DNA of 56,135 nucleotides from contig DASSBN010000040.1 in the NCBI GenBank assembly GCA_035698665.1, forward strand, positions 1 to 56,135, written 5' to 3'. Positions 22,302 to 31,012 of the stretch are shown piece after piece (position 1 is the first letter of the stretch; the number at the start of each line of letters is the position of its first letter). This stretch comes from DATEOR01 sp035698665. GTDB taxonomy: Bacteria > Actinomycetota > Thermoleophilia > Gaiellales > Gaiellaceae. The position numbers were made by a program, and so were the translations under genes. A model generated the notes under the pieces. That model was not told the DNA's origin, ran no database searches, and saw nothing but the letters and a program-made list of their open reading frames with translations.

Positions 22302-23743
22302 GCCGGAGCGGCCGCTCTTCGCGGCAGGAACGTCACCGCGGCGGCGGCGACCGCGGCGATCCCCCAGACAAACGGATCCTCGAAGAACCCGCCGTAGAAG
22401 AACGACTGGACGACGAGGGCGGTCGAACAGCCCGCGAGCGCGAGCCCGAGCGGTCGGTGCCGCCGCCAGACCTCGAAGATCGCCCGGCCGAGCGCGGCCA
22501 GGAAGGCGAGATAGACCAGGAGCCCGATCGTCCCGAGCTCGGCGGCAACGGTCAACGGCGTCGTGTGCGAGACGTTCTTGCTCTTCTGCCTGCGGGCGTC
22601 CTCCTCGCGCCTGCTCATGAGCGGCTGCGAGCCGATGCCGACTCCCACGACCGGGTGCGCTGCGTACACCGGCCACGTGACCGCGACGAGCGTGCTGCGG
22701 TCGCTCGTCACCTGCTTCGTCGTGTCGCCGTCTCCCTCGGCGAGCACGACGACACCCGCGGCGAGGACGAGGGCGGCCGACACGGCCAGGACGACGCCGC
22801 GCGTGAGCCTGTCTCCTGCGAGGAGGGAAACGACGAGCACGGCGCAGAAGAGGGCGACGAAGCTCGTCTGGGAGTAGGAGAAGTAGAGCCCGATGGTCAG
22901 CAGGGCGAGAACGGGGAGGCCGATCGCCGGGCGCAGGAGTGCGAGCCAGAGAACCGTGAGGACGACGACCACGCCGAGGACGAGGTGGCGTCCGTACACG
23001 CTCGGGTCCTGGAAGACGGCCGTCACCCGGAAGAACGCCGAGTACGCGTTCGCGAGCTGAACGTCCTGCTTGGCGAGGATCTCCGTGTGCGACCAGGCCT
23101 GATAGACGCCGATCGCCGCGAAGACCGAGGTCACCGCGACGAGCGCCGCCGCGAGCGCACGCCACGTCCAGTCCCGTGGCCGGGTGAGCGCGACGATCGA
23201 GAGCAGGAACGTGAAAGGGAAGTAGAAGAAGACGAGCGCGATCGTCCCCGCGCGTGGGTCCTTCGCCCAGAGAAGCGAAATCCCCGAAAGGGCGACGAGC
23301 GCCGCGGTCGGTACTGCGATCAGGTATGGGACGGCCGGAAAGTCGCCGCCTCGGAGGACGCGGTAGGCAAGCGCGAGAGTCGCGGCGACGAGGACACCGT
23401 AGAGCGGGACGAGGAGGAAGGCCTCCTGGTTCCCGAGACCGACCGAGAGGCGAAACGGCGCCGCCAGGAGCAGGGCGACCGGGGCCGCCGCGGGATAGCG
23501 GACGAAGACGAGAGCGAGCCCGAGCCCGAGGATGGCCGCGAACCCGAGGGCGCCGATGCGCGCCGCCGACTCCGTCAGCAGGCTCGGCGCGTCCGGGACG
23601 AGGGCATATGCGAGGCCGATCTCGGCCGCGACCAGCGCCGCCAGGCCGGCGAGGAAGAGGATGCGCTCCCGCGCGAGCAGGAGCCCGCACGCTCCGAAGG
23701 CCCCAACCACCGCTGCGGCGTGCGCCAGGGCCTCGTGGTCCAC
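22298..23743 (-). CDS. O-antigen ligase / Wzy-like polymerase family membrane protein
   Basis: A 481-residue protein with roughly 11-12 hydrophobic segments. The C-terminal half has the Wzy_C/WaaL-type signature: 'SYSQTSFVALF' (SxSRxxxl-like) and a large extracytoplasmic loop containing 'AAHPVVGVGIGSQPLMSR', followed by 'SHTTPLTVAAELGTIGLLVY' (H[TN]xxLxxxxElG consensus). Such proteins polymerise lipid-linked repeats or ligate glycans to an acceptor, which in Gram-positive-type envelopes can be a protein. It starts 4 nt after the sulfotransferase-glycosyltransferase fusion on the same strand, so both likely act on one glycan. Confidence 0.87.
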   Translation of the reverse strand: MDHEALAHAAAVVGAFGACGLLLARERILFLAGLAALVAAEIGLAYALVPDAPSLLTESAARIGALGFAAILGLGLALVFVRYPAAAPVALLLAAPFRLSVGLGNQEAFLLVPLYGVLVAATLALAYRVLRGGDFPAVPYLIAVPTAALVALSGISLLWAKDPRAGTIALVFFYFPFTFLLSIVALTRPRDWTWRALAAALVAVTSVFAAIGVYQAWSHTEILAKQDVQLANAYSAFFRVTAVFQDPSVYGRHLVLGVVVVLTVLWLALLRPAIGLPVLALLTIGLYFSYSQTSFVALFCAVLVVSLLAGDRLTRGVVLAVSAALVLAAGVVVLAEGDGDTTKQVTSDRSTLVAVTWPVYAAHPVVGVGIGSQPLMSRREEDARRQKSKNVSHTTPLTVAAELGTIGLLVYLAFLAALGRAIFEVWRRHRPLGLALAGCSTALVVQSFFYGGFFEDPFVWGIAAVAAAAVTFLPRRAAAPA

Positions 23744-23747
23744 AGGC

Positions 23748-25634
23748 CTAGGCGGTCAGCTGGCGAATGAGCCGCGCGCCGAAGTCGCCCCGCTTGCCGG
23801 CCATCTCGGGCAGGACGGTCGAGCGGACGTGCTCGATGACATGCACGCCGTCGGGCGCCTCGATGGAGATGACGTCTTCGGGTGCGTCGGCGCCTGAGGC
23901 AAGGGCGTTGAAGACCTCCCACTCGCGCGCTTTCCTCCGCGTGCGCGTGCTGTGGCCGAAGTCGGTGTCGGTCCAGTGGGAGAACTCGTCCGCGTCCAGC
24001 CGCTTCAGCTCGATGCAGGAGAAGTCCGGGAGCACCAGGTTCGGCAAGGTCGCCGGCCAGAGCGGCTGCTCCCATTCCATCGCCTTGACGAAGCTGTAGC
24101 CTGGCCGGTTCGGCCATGCCCAGGGCTCGGTGTTGGACATGCCGAGGTCGAGGAAGGCCCGCCGGTCGTCCACGACGTAGAGCGGGTAGCGCGGGATCTT
24201 GACGACGACCTCGTCGGCCTCCAGCTGCCAGGCCAGGTCGCGAAGGACTCCTTCGGAGGCCTCCGTCAGGACCATGTCCGCATCCCACTTGAGCACGTAG
24301 CCGGTGCGGACGTGGGAGAACGACCAGTTGTAGAAGTAGACGAGGCTGTGCACCGACTCGGCCCGTGTCCCGAGGTGCTCCTCACCGCAGCGCGCCACGG
24401 AGAAGGGATACGAATACACCTCGAGCCGCCCGGCCGCGCCGCACTCCTCGGCCACGCGCCTGGCGACCTCCGGCGTACCGTCGGTCGAGCCGTTGTCGAC
24501 CAGGACGACGCGGTCGACGGCACGGAAGAGAGACGGCAGGACCCACGGCAACGGGTAGGCCTCGTTCTTCGCGCGGACGACCGCCGTGAACCCCGGGGTG
24601 GGCTTCGCCTCCGACCAGGCCCAGACGACGTTGAAATCCGTGTGGTTCTCGAGGTTCGTCAGCACCGGGGTGCTCGAATGCCCGTGCTGCCTCGACTCCG
24701 ACCTCTCGATCTGCCGCTCGAGGTTCTGGACCCGGCTCGCCACGCGGTGGAGCTGGCCGATCCGCGCGTGCTTCTGGATGGTGTCCCTGAGGACGGGAAG
24801 AAGCGGCGCGACCTCAGCGCTCCACGCCTCCGGAGCGCCGGCGCCGGACGTGGTCGGATCTGTCTCGTAACCGTAGTGCTCGAAGTCCTCCGCGTACCGG
24901 CTGAGGAGGATCGTGCGAGCCGCGTCGTCATAGGCGAAGGGCGGGAGCGGAAGGGCAACGCGGTTCTCGCGGCGCGTGGCCGTGGCGACCTCGCGGCCGA
25001 GGTGCTCGGACAGGAGTGCGAGGGTCTCGTCGAGCTCCTCGATCCGCCCGACGTGGTTCAGCGGCAGCTGCTTCTCGAGATCGCGCTGCACCGCCCAGTG
25101 GACATCCTCGGCCTCGCCGCCGGGAAGGGCGGTCACGAAGCTGCGGAAGTCCTCGACCACCTCGAGGGGCTCGTCGGGCAGGCGGGGGAACCACGGCTCC
25201 TCGCCGAAGCGCGCGACGAAGCGCGGCTCCCGCAGGAGGATCTTGGATTGCCAGGCCGACCAGAGCCGCGTGCCCGGGTGACGGACGACCGCGAAGCGAA
25301 GCCAGCCGTCTTCCTCCAGGACGCGCGTTCGCGCGTCTCCCTCGTAGTCGACGAGGCGCAGGCCTTCCGGCCACAGGCTCATGTCGTGGACGGTGAGGGA
25401 GGGCGACACCTCGGGAAGCGTCGAGTGGAGGAAGGTCTCGGGCTGTATTCCCGCGAGTCCGGAGAGGAGCCAGAGGATCGAGGTGCAGCCGCCCTTCGGA
25501 ATCGGCACGAAGAGGACTTTCGGCTCGGGGAGGACGATCGTCCGCTGCGCAACGTGCTTCGCGAAGGGCAGTTCCGTCTCTGCGCGCGCGCCGTTCGAAT
25601 GGCCGGCGCCGGTCTCGACCGCCCTCTTCTGCAT
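23748..25634 (-). CDS. Sulfotransferase-glycosyltransferase (GT2) fusion protein (sulfotransferase 2)
   Basis: A 628-residue two-domain protein. Residues 1-270 form a sulfotransferase of the carbohydrate (Sulfotransfer_2) type: 'VPIPKGGCTSILWLL' is the PAPS 5'-phosphate loop and 'RFAVVRHPGTRLWSAW' the 3'-phosphate motif (RxPxxRxxSxw). After a helical linker (about 285-330), residues 345-628 are GT2-like: 'VVRAKNEAYPLPWVLPSL', 'RVVLVDNGSTDGTPEVARR', and 'LKWDADMVL' near residue 450 as the DxD. There is no membrane segment. I use ATG 25634, with TACACT 6 nt upstream. One polypeptide may thus transfer a sugar and sulfate the same glycan. Confidence 0.87.
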   Translation of the reverse strand: MQKRAVETGAGHSNGARAETELPFAKHVAQRTIVLPEPKVLFVPIPKGGCTSILWLLSGLAGIQPETFLHSTLPEVSPSLTVHDMSLWPEGLRLVDYEGDARTRVLEEDGWLRFAVVRHPGTRLWSAWQSKILLREPRFVARFGEEPWFPRLPDEPLEVVEDFRSFVTALPGGEAEDVHWAVQRDLEKQLPLNHVGRIEELDETLALLSEHLGREVATATRRENRVALPLPPFAYDDAARTILLSRYAEDFEHYGYETDPTTSGAGAPEAWSAEVAPLLPVLRDTIQKHARIGQLHRVASRVQNLERQIERSESRQHGHSSTPVLTNLENHTDFNVVWAWSEAKPTPGFTAVVRAKNEAYPLPWVLPSLFRAVDRVVLVDNGSTDGTPEVARRVAEECGAAGRLEVYSYPFSVARCGEEHLGTRAESVHSLVYFYNWSFSHVRTGYVLKWDADMVLTEASEGVLRDLAWQLEADEVVVKIPRYPLYVVDDRRAFLDLGMSNTEPWAWPNRPGYSFVKAMEWEQPLWPATLPNLVLPDFSCIELKRLDADEFSHWTDTDFGHSTRTRRKAREWEVFNALASGADAPEDVISIEAPDGVHVIEHVRSTVLPEMAGKRGDFGARLIRQLTA

Positions 25635-25640
25635 CCGCCC

Positions 25641-25646
25641 AGTGTA
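25641..25646 (-). promoter_or_regulatory. Leaderless -10 box TACACT
   Basis: On the minus strand, 6 nt before the ATG at 25634. It is identical to the box before the DedA gene. The remaining ~135 bp of this divergent gap show no other recognisable element except the 13-mer at 25703-25715. Confidence 0.5.
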
Positions 25647-25782
25647 TTCGAGCGCGGTGTGCCCAAACGCGACTCCCGATGCGGCGCTGAGGGCTCTGCC
25701 GCCTAGGTAAGCTGCCGCGTCATTCCCCCCTGCGTGGCGATCGCCGGCGGCATCGGCCCCGCGCTCCACGGCCGGACCCCGA

Positions 25783-27492
25783 GTGTCTTCGACCACCTCG
25801 ACTCCACCAAGCGACGTTCGCCGAGGCGGGCTGACACGCGCCCAGTGGCTCGATCTGGCGGTGGGCGGAATCGCGATCGCCCTCTTCTTCGCAATCCAAT
25901 TCTTCCTGCTGCTCGGACCCCAGCCGTACGATCCCTCCAAGTACTTCGCGACGGCGGTCCGCTTCCCCCATGTGGGCGCCGACCTCTGGACGCTCCGCGT
26001 CGGGCTTGTCGCCCCGGTCGTCGTCGCGGTCAGGCTCATCGGCGCAAACGAGGCCGCGCTCTATGCGGTGCCGCTCGCCGCCGGGATCCTGCTCGTCACC
26101 GCCGTCTACGGCACGATGCTGGCGCTCTTCAGGGACCGGATCCTCGCGGCCGCCGCCGCGCTCGTCGCCGCGCTGAACACCGACTTCCTCCTGAACTCGA
26201 GCTTCATCTTCCCCGACACCGTCGCGACGGCGACCTTCACCACCGGCTTTCTCTTCCTCGTCCTCGGCGGCCTCACCGCACGCGCCTCGAACCCATGGGT
26301 TCCGCGCGGCGCCGTCATCGCCGCGGGGTTCTTCTTCGGCTGGACGTACCTGATCCGCGATTTCAGCCCGATCCTGATCCCCACGGTCGTCGCCGCGGCG
26401 CTCGTCCTGCACTACCCCTGGCGGCGGCTCGGCCTCATGGCGGCGACTGCCGTGACGACGGGGATGCTGGAGTTCGTCTACGGCGCGCTCCAGTACGGGA
26501 AGCCCTTCATCCACCTGCAGAAGCTCCTGGCGCACCGGGATCAGGCGTTCACGCCGTCCCGCGCGATCACCATCGAGAACGTCCAGCGCGAGACGCAGAA
26601 CCCGGGCGGCGCCCTGCTCGTTCTGCCGCGCATCATTCTCTCCTGGAGCAGCGGCTGGCTCCTGCTCCTGCTCGCGCCGATCTTCGTGGTCGCGCTCATT
26701 CTCGTTCGCGACCGCCGTCTCTGGGTGCTCGCGACGTGGTGCCTCGGTTTCTGGGTCGCGATGGTGTTCATCGCGCTCGGCGAGCTTCCTTCCGGCCGGT
26801 GGATCGTGAACACGACGAACGTCCGCTACTGGTACCCGGTCTTCCCCGCGCTCGCGATGAGCGGCTTCGCCGGGCTCTGGTTGCTCGTCCGCAGATTCAC
26901 GCCCCCGCGCCGCGCGCTCGTCCTCGCTCACCTCGCCGTCGTGGCGCTCGCGGCGCTTATCGTGGTTCCGGGCGTCGCGGAGTTCAAGAGCTGCACGCCC
27001 GAGACCGTCTGGCGAAACGATCCGATGGCCCGCTGGCACGAGCTTCGCTCCTGGCTCGCCACCGACGAGGCGGCCTCCTTCGACACGATCGTGACCGACA
27101 GGATCACCGAGCGCGAACTGGATCCCGCGTTCCTGAGCGCCGTCGCCGGCGACCGGGTCTGGAGCGGGACCGTGACGCCCTGGCCGCAGTCCGGTGAGCT
27201 CGCCGAGCCGACCGAAGCTCTCGATACCTCCATGATGCTCCTGAGCCGGCGCCGCGTGAGCCGGCTTCCGGACAGCAGCGCCAGGATCGATGCGCTCCTC
27301 CGCGAGTGGAGGCCGGTCTTCGTCAGCAACGACGGGGCATTCGTCCTCCTCGCGCACCGGCCTCCCGGCGCGGGGGACGCCACGATGCCCTCGCCCTGGT
27401 GGGAGCGGCCGGCGACCGAGGGGTCGAACCCCCGGTGGGGATGCGGCATGAATCCCTTCGCGGTGCGGCCGGACGACGCTCCAGCGCGCTAG
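25783..27492 (+). CDS. Multi-pass membrane protein, GT-C glycosyltransferase-like
   Basis: A 569-residue protein with about 10 hydrophobic segments in the first ~400 residues and a soluble C-terminal domain. The N-terminal loop 'QPYDPSKYFATAVRFPH' sits where ArnT/PMT-type GT-C enzymes have their catalytic acidic loop. 'NSSFIFPDTVATATFT' and 'NTTNVRYWYPVFPALAMSGF' also resemble the dolichyl/undecaprenyl-phosphate-sugar-dependent mannosyltransferase group. The start is GTG 25783; no strong ribosome site is seen. It likely transfers a sugar from a polyprenyl-phosphate donor on the outer face of the membrane; acceptor unknown. Confidence 0.7.
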   Translation: MSSTTSTPPSDVRRGGLTRAQWLDLAVGGIAIALFFAIQFFLLLGPQPYDPSKYFATAVRFPHVGADLWTLRVGLVAPVVVAVRLIGANEAALYAVPLAAGILLVTAVYGTMLALFRDRILAAAAALVAALNTDFLLNSSFIFPDTVATATFTTGFLFLVLGGLTARASNPWVPRGAVIAAGFFFGWTYLIRDFSPILIPTVVAAALVLHYPWRRLGLMAATAVTTGMLEFVYGALQYGKPFIHLQKLLAHRDQAFTPSRAITIENVQRETQNPGGALLVLPRIILSWSSGWLLLLLAPIFVVALILVRDRRLWVLATWCLGFWVAMVFIALGELPSGRWIVNTTNVRYWYPVFPALAMSGFAGLWLLVRRFTPPRRALVLAHLAVVALAALIVVPGVAEFKSCTPETVWRNDPMARWHELRSWLATDEAASFDTIVTDRITERELDPAFLSAVAGDRVWSGTVTPWPQSGELAEPTEALDTSMMLLSRRRVSRLPDSSARIDALLREWRPVFVSNDGAFVLLAHRPPGAGDATMPSPWWERPATEGSNPRWGCGMNPFAVRPDDAPAR

Positions 27493-27556
27493 GTAAGCTG
27501 CACCGCGATCTGCTCTGCTCCCGCGGAGCGGCCACTGCCCTCGGACGGACTCGCGG

Positions 27557-28660
27557 ATGGGACTCTCGGTCGAAGAACAGAAGACAGTGCAGGCCGCTGC
27601 CGATCGCGCCGCCGCGCCGGCCGGGCGTTCGCTCGTGCTCGTGGCCGGCTCCGGCCGAAGCGGCACGAGCCTCTTCACCGGGATCCTCCAGCGCCTCGGC
27701 TTCTACGTTCCCGAGCCGGAGGTCCCCGCCGACGAGACGAATCCGCGCGGCTTTGCAGAGTCGCAGTGGGTCGTCGAGTTCCACTCGCGCCTCCTCTCGA
27801 AGGCCGGGGTCCAGGTCTCGGATGCCCGCCCGGCCGCCTGGTCGCTCATGGCCGACCTCTCGCTCAAGGACGGAGTCGCGGACGAGCTCGCGAAGTGGCT
27901 GCGCTCGCAGTTCAAGCGCTCCGACCACCTGATCGTCAAGGACCCTCGCCTGTCCTGGTTCCTGCCGCTCTGGCGCCGGTGTGCGTCAGCGCTCGACGTC
28001 ACGCCGCGCGTCGTCACCGTGCTGCGTCACCCGGCGGCCGTCATCGACAGCAAGCAGCGCTACTACGGCCGTTGGCAGGGGGACATCAGCCGTACCGCGG
28101 GGTGGTTGAACCAGTCGCTCTTCACCGAGCGGGCGACCCGCGAGACCCAGCGCGCCTTCGTGCGCTACGAAGATCTCCTCGACGACTGGACGAAGTCCGT
28201 CTCGCACGTGGGCGACGTCCTCGCGCTGAAGGTCATCCAGGACGCGCCGGCGGCTTCGATCGTCCGCGTGCACGACTTCGTCGACCGGAACCTGAGCCGG
28301 TCGCGCGCGACCTGGGACGGCTTCGACATCCCGCAGGGGCTGCGCGAGCAGGTCGACGATGCCTGGGAGCTCCTGATGGCGCTCGCCGGAGAGCCCGATT
28401 CGACTGAGATCCGCGATCGGCTCGATGCCGCCCGTGCCGCGTACATCGAGCTGTACGAAGATGCCGAGGCGATCGTGCAGTCCTCGATCGCCGCGTCTCC
28501 CGGGGCATCCGGCCGCGGCGGCACCGCGCTCGTCCGGGTCGGCAGGAAGGTGCCGAGGGGTTTACGCGAAAAGCTCCCTCTGAGCTGGCGGAAGGCGGCG
28601 TATCGCGCCGCGCGACACGGGAGCGGCACGAAGAGCCGTGGAACGGGCACTACTGGGTAA
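27557..28660 (+). CDS. PAPS-dependent sulfotransferase family protein (3)
   Basis: A 367-residue sulfotransferase. The P-loop-like 'LVAGSGRSGTSLFTGIL' starts near residue 28 and 'PRVVTVLRHPAAVIDSKQRY' is the 3'-phosphate-binding motif (RHP...S). 'HLIVKDPRLSWFLPLW' is typical of the bacterial Sulfotransfer_3-like group that also includes Stf-type enzymes. The C-terminal ~80 residues are basic. It sits between two large membrane glycosyltransferase-like genes with short gaps (64 and 30 nt), so sulfation is probably part of the same glycan pathway. Acceptor unknown. Confidence 0.88.
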   Translation: MGLSVEEQKTVQAAADRAAAPAGRSLVLVAGSGRSGTSLFTGILQRLGFYVPEPEVPADETNPRGFAESQWVVEFHSRLLSKAGVQVSDARPAAWSLMADLSLKDGVADELAKWLRSQFKRSDHLIVKDPRLSWFLPLWRRCASALDVTPRVVTVLRHPAAVIDSKQRYYGRWQGDISRTAGWLNQSLFTERATRETQRAFVRYEDLLDDWTKSVSHVGDVLALKVIQDAPAASIVRVHDFVDRNLSRSRATWDGFDIPQGLREQVDDAWELLMALAGEPDSTEIRDRLDAARAAYIELYEDAEAIVQSSIAASPGASGRGGTALVRVGRKVPRGLREKLPLSWRKAAYRAARHGSGTKSRGTGTTG

Positions 28661-28690
28661 GAAACCTGAGATCATCGGGATGAGCAGAAC

Positions 28691-30964
28691 GTGACGACTT
28701 CGCGAGACAAGACCCTGGAGCCCGAGACGCAGGAGGCGTTGGACGTCGAGAGCCTTGCGACGGCGGCCCCTGACACGGTGGTCTCGGACGATCCGCGTGA
28801 GCGGGCCGTCCAGGAGTTTCATGCGCGCCACCGCGGCCTCCGGTTGGCCCCGGTCGTGGTCGTCATCCCGGCCTTCAACGAGGAGGACGCGATCCGTCCG
28901 GTGCTCGATGACGTGCCGCGGGAGGCGTGCGGCCTCGCTGTCGACACCATCGTCATCGACGACGGAAGCGCGGACGGGACAGCCGACGTAGCGCGCGACG
29001 CGGGAGTCTATGTCGCCGCGCTCGACCAGAACTCCGGGCAGGGAACCGCGCTTCGCATCGGCTACCGGCTGGCGCGCGAGCTCGGCGCGAAGTACATCGT
29101 CACGCTCGACGCCGACGGCCAGTGGGATCCGGCTGACGTCTCCCGGATGCTCGAGCCGATCCTCGCGGACGAGGCCGATTTCGTCCTCGGGTCGAGGGTG
29201 CTGGGGCGCACGGAGACCGACGACTCCGTGCGAAAGGCAGGGGTGCGCGTCTTTGCGTTCGTGGTGAGGCTCCTCACCGGCGCCGAGGTCACCGACACGT
29301 CGAGCGGCGTCCGCGCCTTCCTCGTCGAGGTGACCGACACGGTGCGCCAGGAGGAGCCCCAGTACCAGGCCTCGGAGCTCCTCGTCGGAGCGATCTGCCA
29401 GGGGTACCGCATCGCCGAGCGCCCCGTGGTGATGCGGAAGCGCACCGCCGGAAAGAGCAAGAAGGGCCACAACTTCCTGTACGGCCTTCGCTACGGCCGG
29501 GCTCTCGTCCGGACCTGGTGGCGTGACCGGAACGTCGGCCCGGTCGCACCGGCGGCAGTCGCCGCGGCGCGCAACCGCCCCGCGCCGAACCCGGTCGTCC
29601 ACGTGCTCTCGCAGAACTGGCTCGCTGCCGGTGTCCTGACCGCCGGCGTCGCGCTTCGAGTAGTCATGGCCTTCGCGTACTCGCCGTTCATCTGGGTCCC
29701 GACCTCGAACGGGTATCTGGCTGCGGCGGATGCCGCCCAGCCCGGCGAGGCTCACCCGTGGGGATACTCGGGGTTCCTCTGGCTCACGGACGGGCTGGGC
29801 ACGCGCGAGATCGTCGTCATCCAGCACGTCCTCGTCCTCGGGCTCGCGGTCGCCCTCTACGCGTTCCTCGTCCGCCACGGCGTCCTCAGGGGGCTCGCGG
29901 CGCTTGCCATCCTGCCGCTCAGCCTCTCACCGCTCCTCCTCAACCTCGAGCACCACCTGCTGCCGGAGACGCTCTTCATCGTCCTCGTCGCAGCGGCGCT
30001 GCTCGTGCTGGTCTGGTCTCCGGAGAGCCCTTCCCTCGTCGCGTGCGCGATCGCGGGCCTGGTCGCCGCGTTCGCAGGGTTCATGCAGCTCTTCGGCCTG
30101 GTGATGATCGTGCCGATGGTCGTGTACCTCATCTGCCGCCGCGTCGGCGTCGTTCGACTCGGCGCGCTGCTCGTCGCGTTCGCCATCCCGCTCGGCGGCT
30201 ACCTCGTCTGGATGCACCAGACGCACGGCGTCTATGCGTTCACGACCTGGCGGGGCAAGCACCTGTACGCGCGGGTCGCGCCCTTCGCCCAGTGCGACCG
30301 TCTCGGCACGCTGACGGCCGCGCAGCAAAGTCTCTGCGACCCGCGTCCCCTCGACGTCCGGCCCGGCCCCGAGCGCTACCTGTGGGGTGACCCCAACGCT
30401 CCGGTCCGCACGCTCCCCGATTCCGTCGTGCTGGGCTACGCCCAGAAGGTGATCGCGCACCAGCCGCTCGACTTCGTCAAGGCGGTGGCCGGTGGAGCGG
30501 CGCACGCCTTCTATCCCGGCCAGCGCCAGCGCAAACGAGAGCCGTGCGTCGCCAACTGGGGTTTCGCGGACTCGATGCCTCCCAATTGCCCCGCCCGGGG
30601 CGCGGCAAATGCCGGGTGGCGCACACATCCCGTCTCCGTCGACCGCACGCTCGCGCACGGGCTGAACTGGTATGCGCGCCTCGACTACCCGATCGGGCCG
30701 GCCTTCCTCGCCTGCGTGCTCGTCACGCTCTTCGCGCTCCTCCGGCGGCCGCGCGCCGGAGGCTGGCGGCTCCGTCTCGACGCTGCGCTCTTCGGCGTCG
30801 TGGGGATCGCGCTCATGACGTCCGCGATCGCGACCTCGAACTTCAACTATCGCTACACGGCGATCCTCTACTGCACCCTTCCGATCGCGGCTGCAATCGC
30901 GGTCACGCAGTTGACACGGCGTTCCGGCCGACGGGAATCTGGGTCAACGGCCACGTGGGCCTGA
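28691..30964 (+). CDS. GT2 glycosyltransferase fused to a multi-pass membrane domain
   Basis: A 757-residue fusion. Residues ~50-280 are a DPM1/DpgS-like GT2 domain: 'VVVVIPAFNEEDAIRPVLDD', 'TIVIDDGSADGTADVA', 'GQGTALRIGYRLA', and 'VTLDADGQWDPAD' as the DxD. Residues ~315-757 hold about 10 hydrophobic segments, resembling a GT-C polyprenyl-sugar transferase with a large extracytoplasmic loop containing several Cys ('ARVAPFAQCDRLGTL', 'EPCVANWGF', 'PPNCPARG'). One protein may thus make polyprenyl-phosphate-sugar inside and use it outside. The start is GTG 28691; a four-codon ATG mini-ORF overlaps it, which I do not count as a gene. Confidence 0.8.
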   Translation: MTTSRDKTLEPETQEALDVESLATAAPDTVVSDDPRERAVQEFHARHRGLRLAPVVVVIPAFNEEDAIRPVLDDVPREACGLAVDTIVIDDGSADGTADVARDAGVYVAALDQNSGQGTALRIGYRLARELGAKYIVTLDADGQWDPADVSRMLEPILADEADFVLGSRVLGRTETDDSVRKAGVRVFAFVVRLLTGAEVTDTSSGVRAFLVEVTDTVRQEEPQYQASELLVGAICQGYRIAERPVVMRKRTAGKSKKGHNFLYGLRYGRALVRTWWRDRNVGPVAPAAVAAARNRPAPNPVVHVLSQNWLAAGVLTAGVALRVVMAFAYSPFIWVPTSNGYLAAADAAQPGEAHPWGYSGFLWLTDGLGTREIVVIQHVLVLGLAVALYAFLVRHGVLRGLAALAILPLSLSPLLLNLEHHLLPETLFIVLVAAALLVLVWSPESPSLVACAIAGLVAAFAGFMQLFGLVMIVPMVVYLICRRVGVVRLGALLVAFAIPLGGYLVWMHQTHGVYAFTTWRGKHLYARVAPFAQCDRLGTLTAAQQSLCDPRPLDVRPGPERYLWGDPNAPVRTLPDSVVLGYAQKVIAHQPLDFVKAVAGGAAHAFYPGQRQRKREPCVANWGFADSMPPNCPARGAANAGWRTHPVSVDRTLAHGLNWYARLDYPIGPAFLACVLVTLFALLRRPRAGGWRLRLDAALFGVVGIALMTSAIATSNFNYRYTAILYCTLPIAAAIAVTQLTRRSGRRESGSTATWA

Positions 30965-31012
30965 TCCGCACCTCGTCGCCGCGGTCTTGTTAGGGGGCGA
31001 AGGCCCCTCGGC

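Noticed and set aside
28680..28694. Four-codon ATG mini-ORF overlapping the GTG of the GT2 fusion gene
   Set aside because: Too short, and it has no TANNNT box at the right distance, unlike the leader ORF at 41601-41627.
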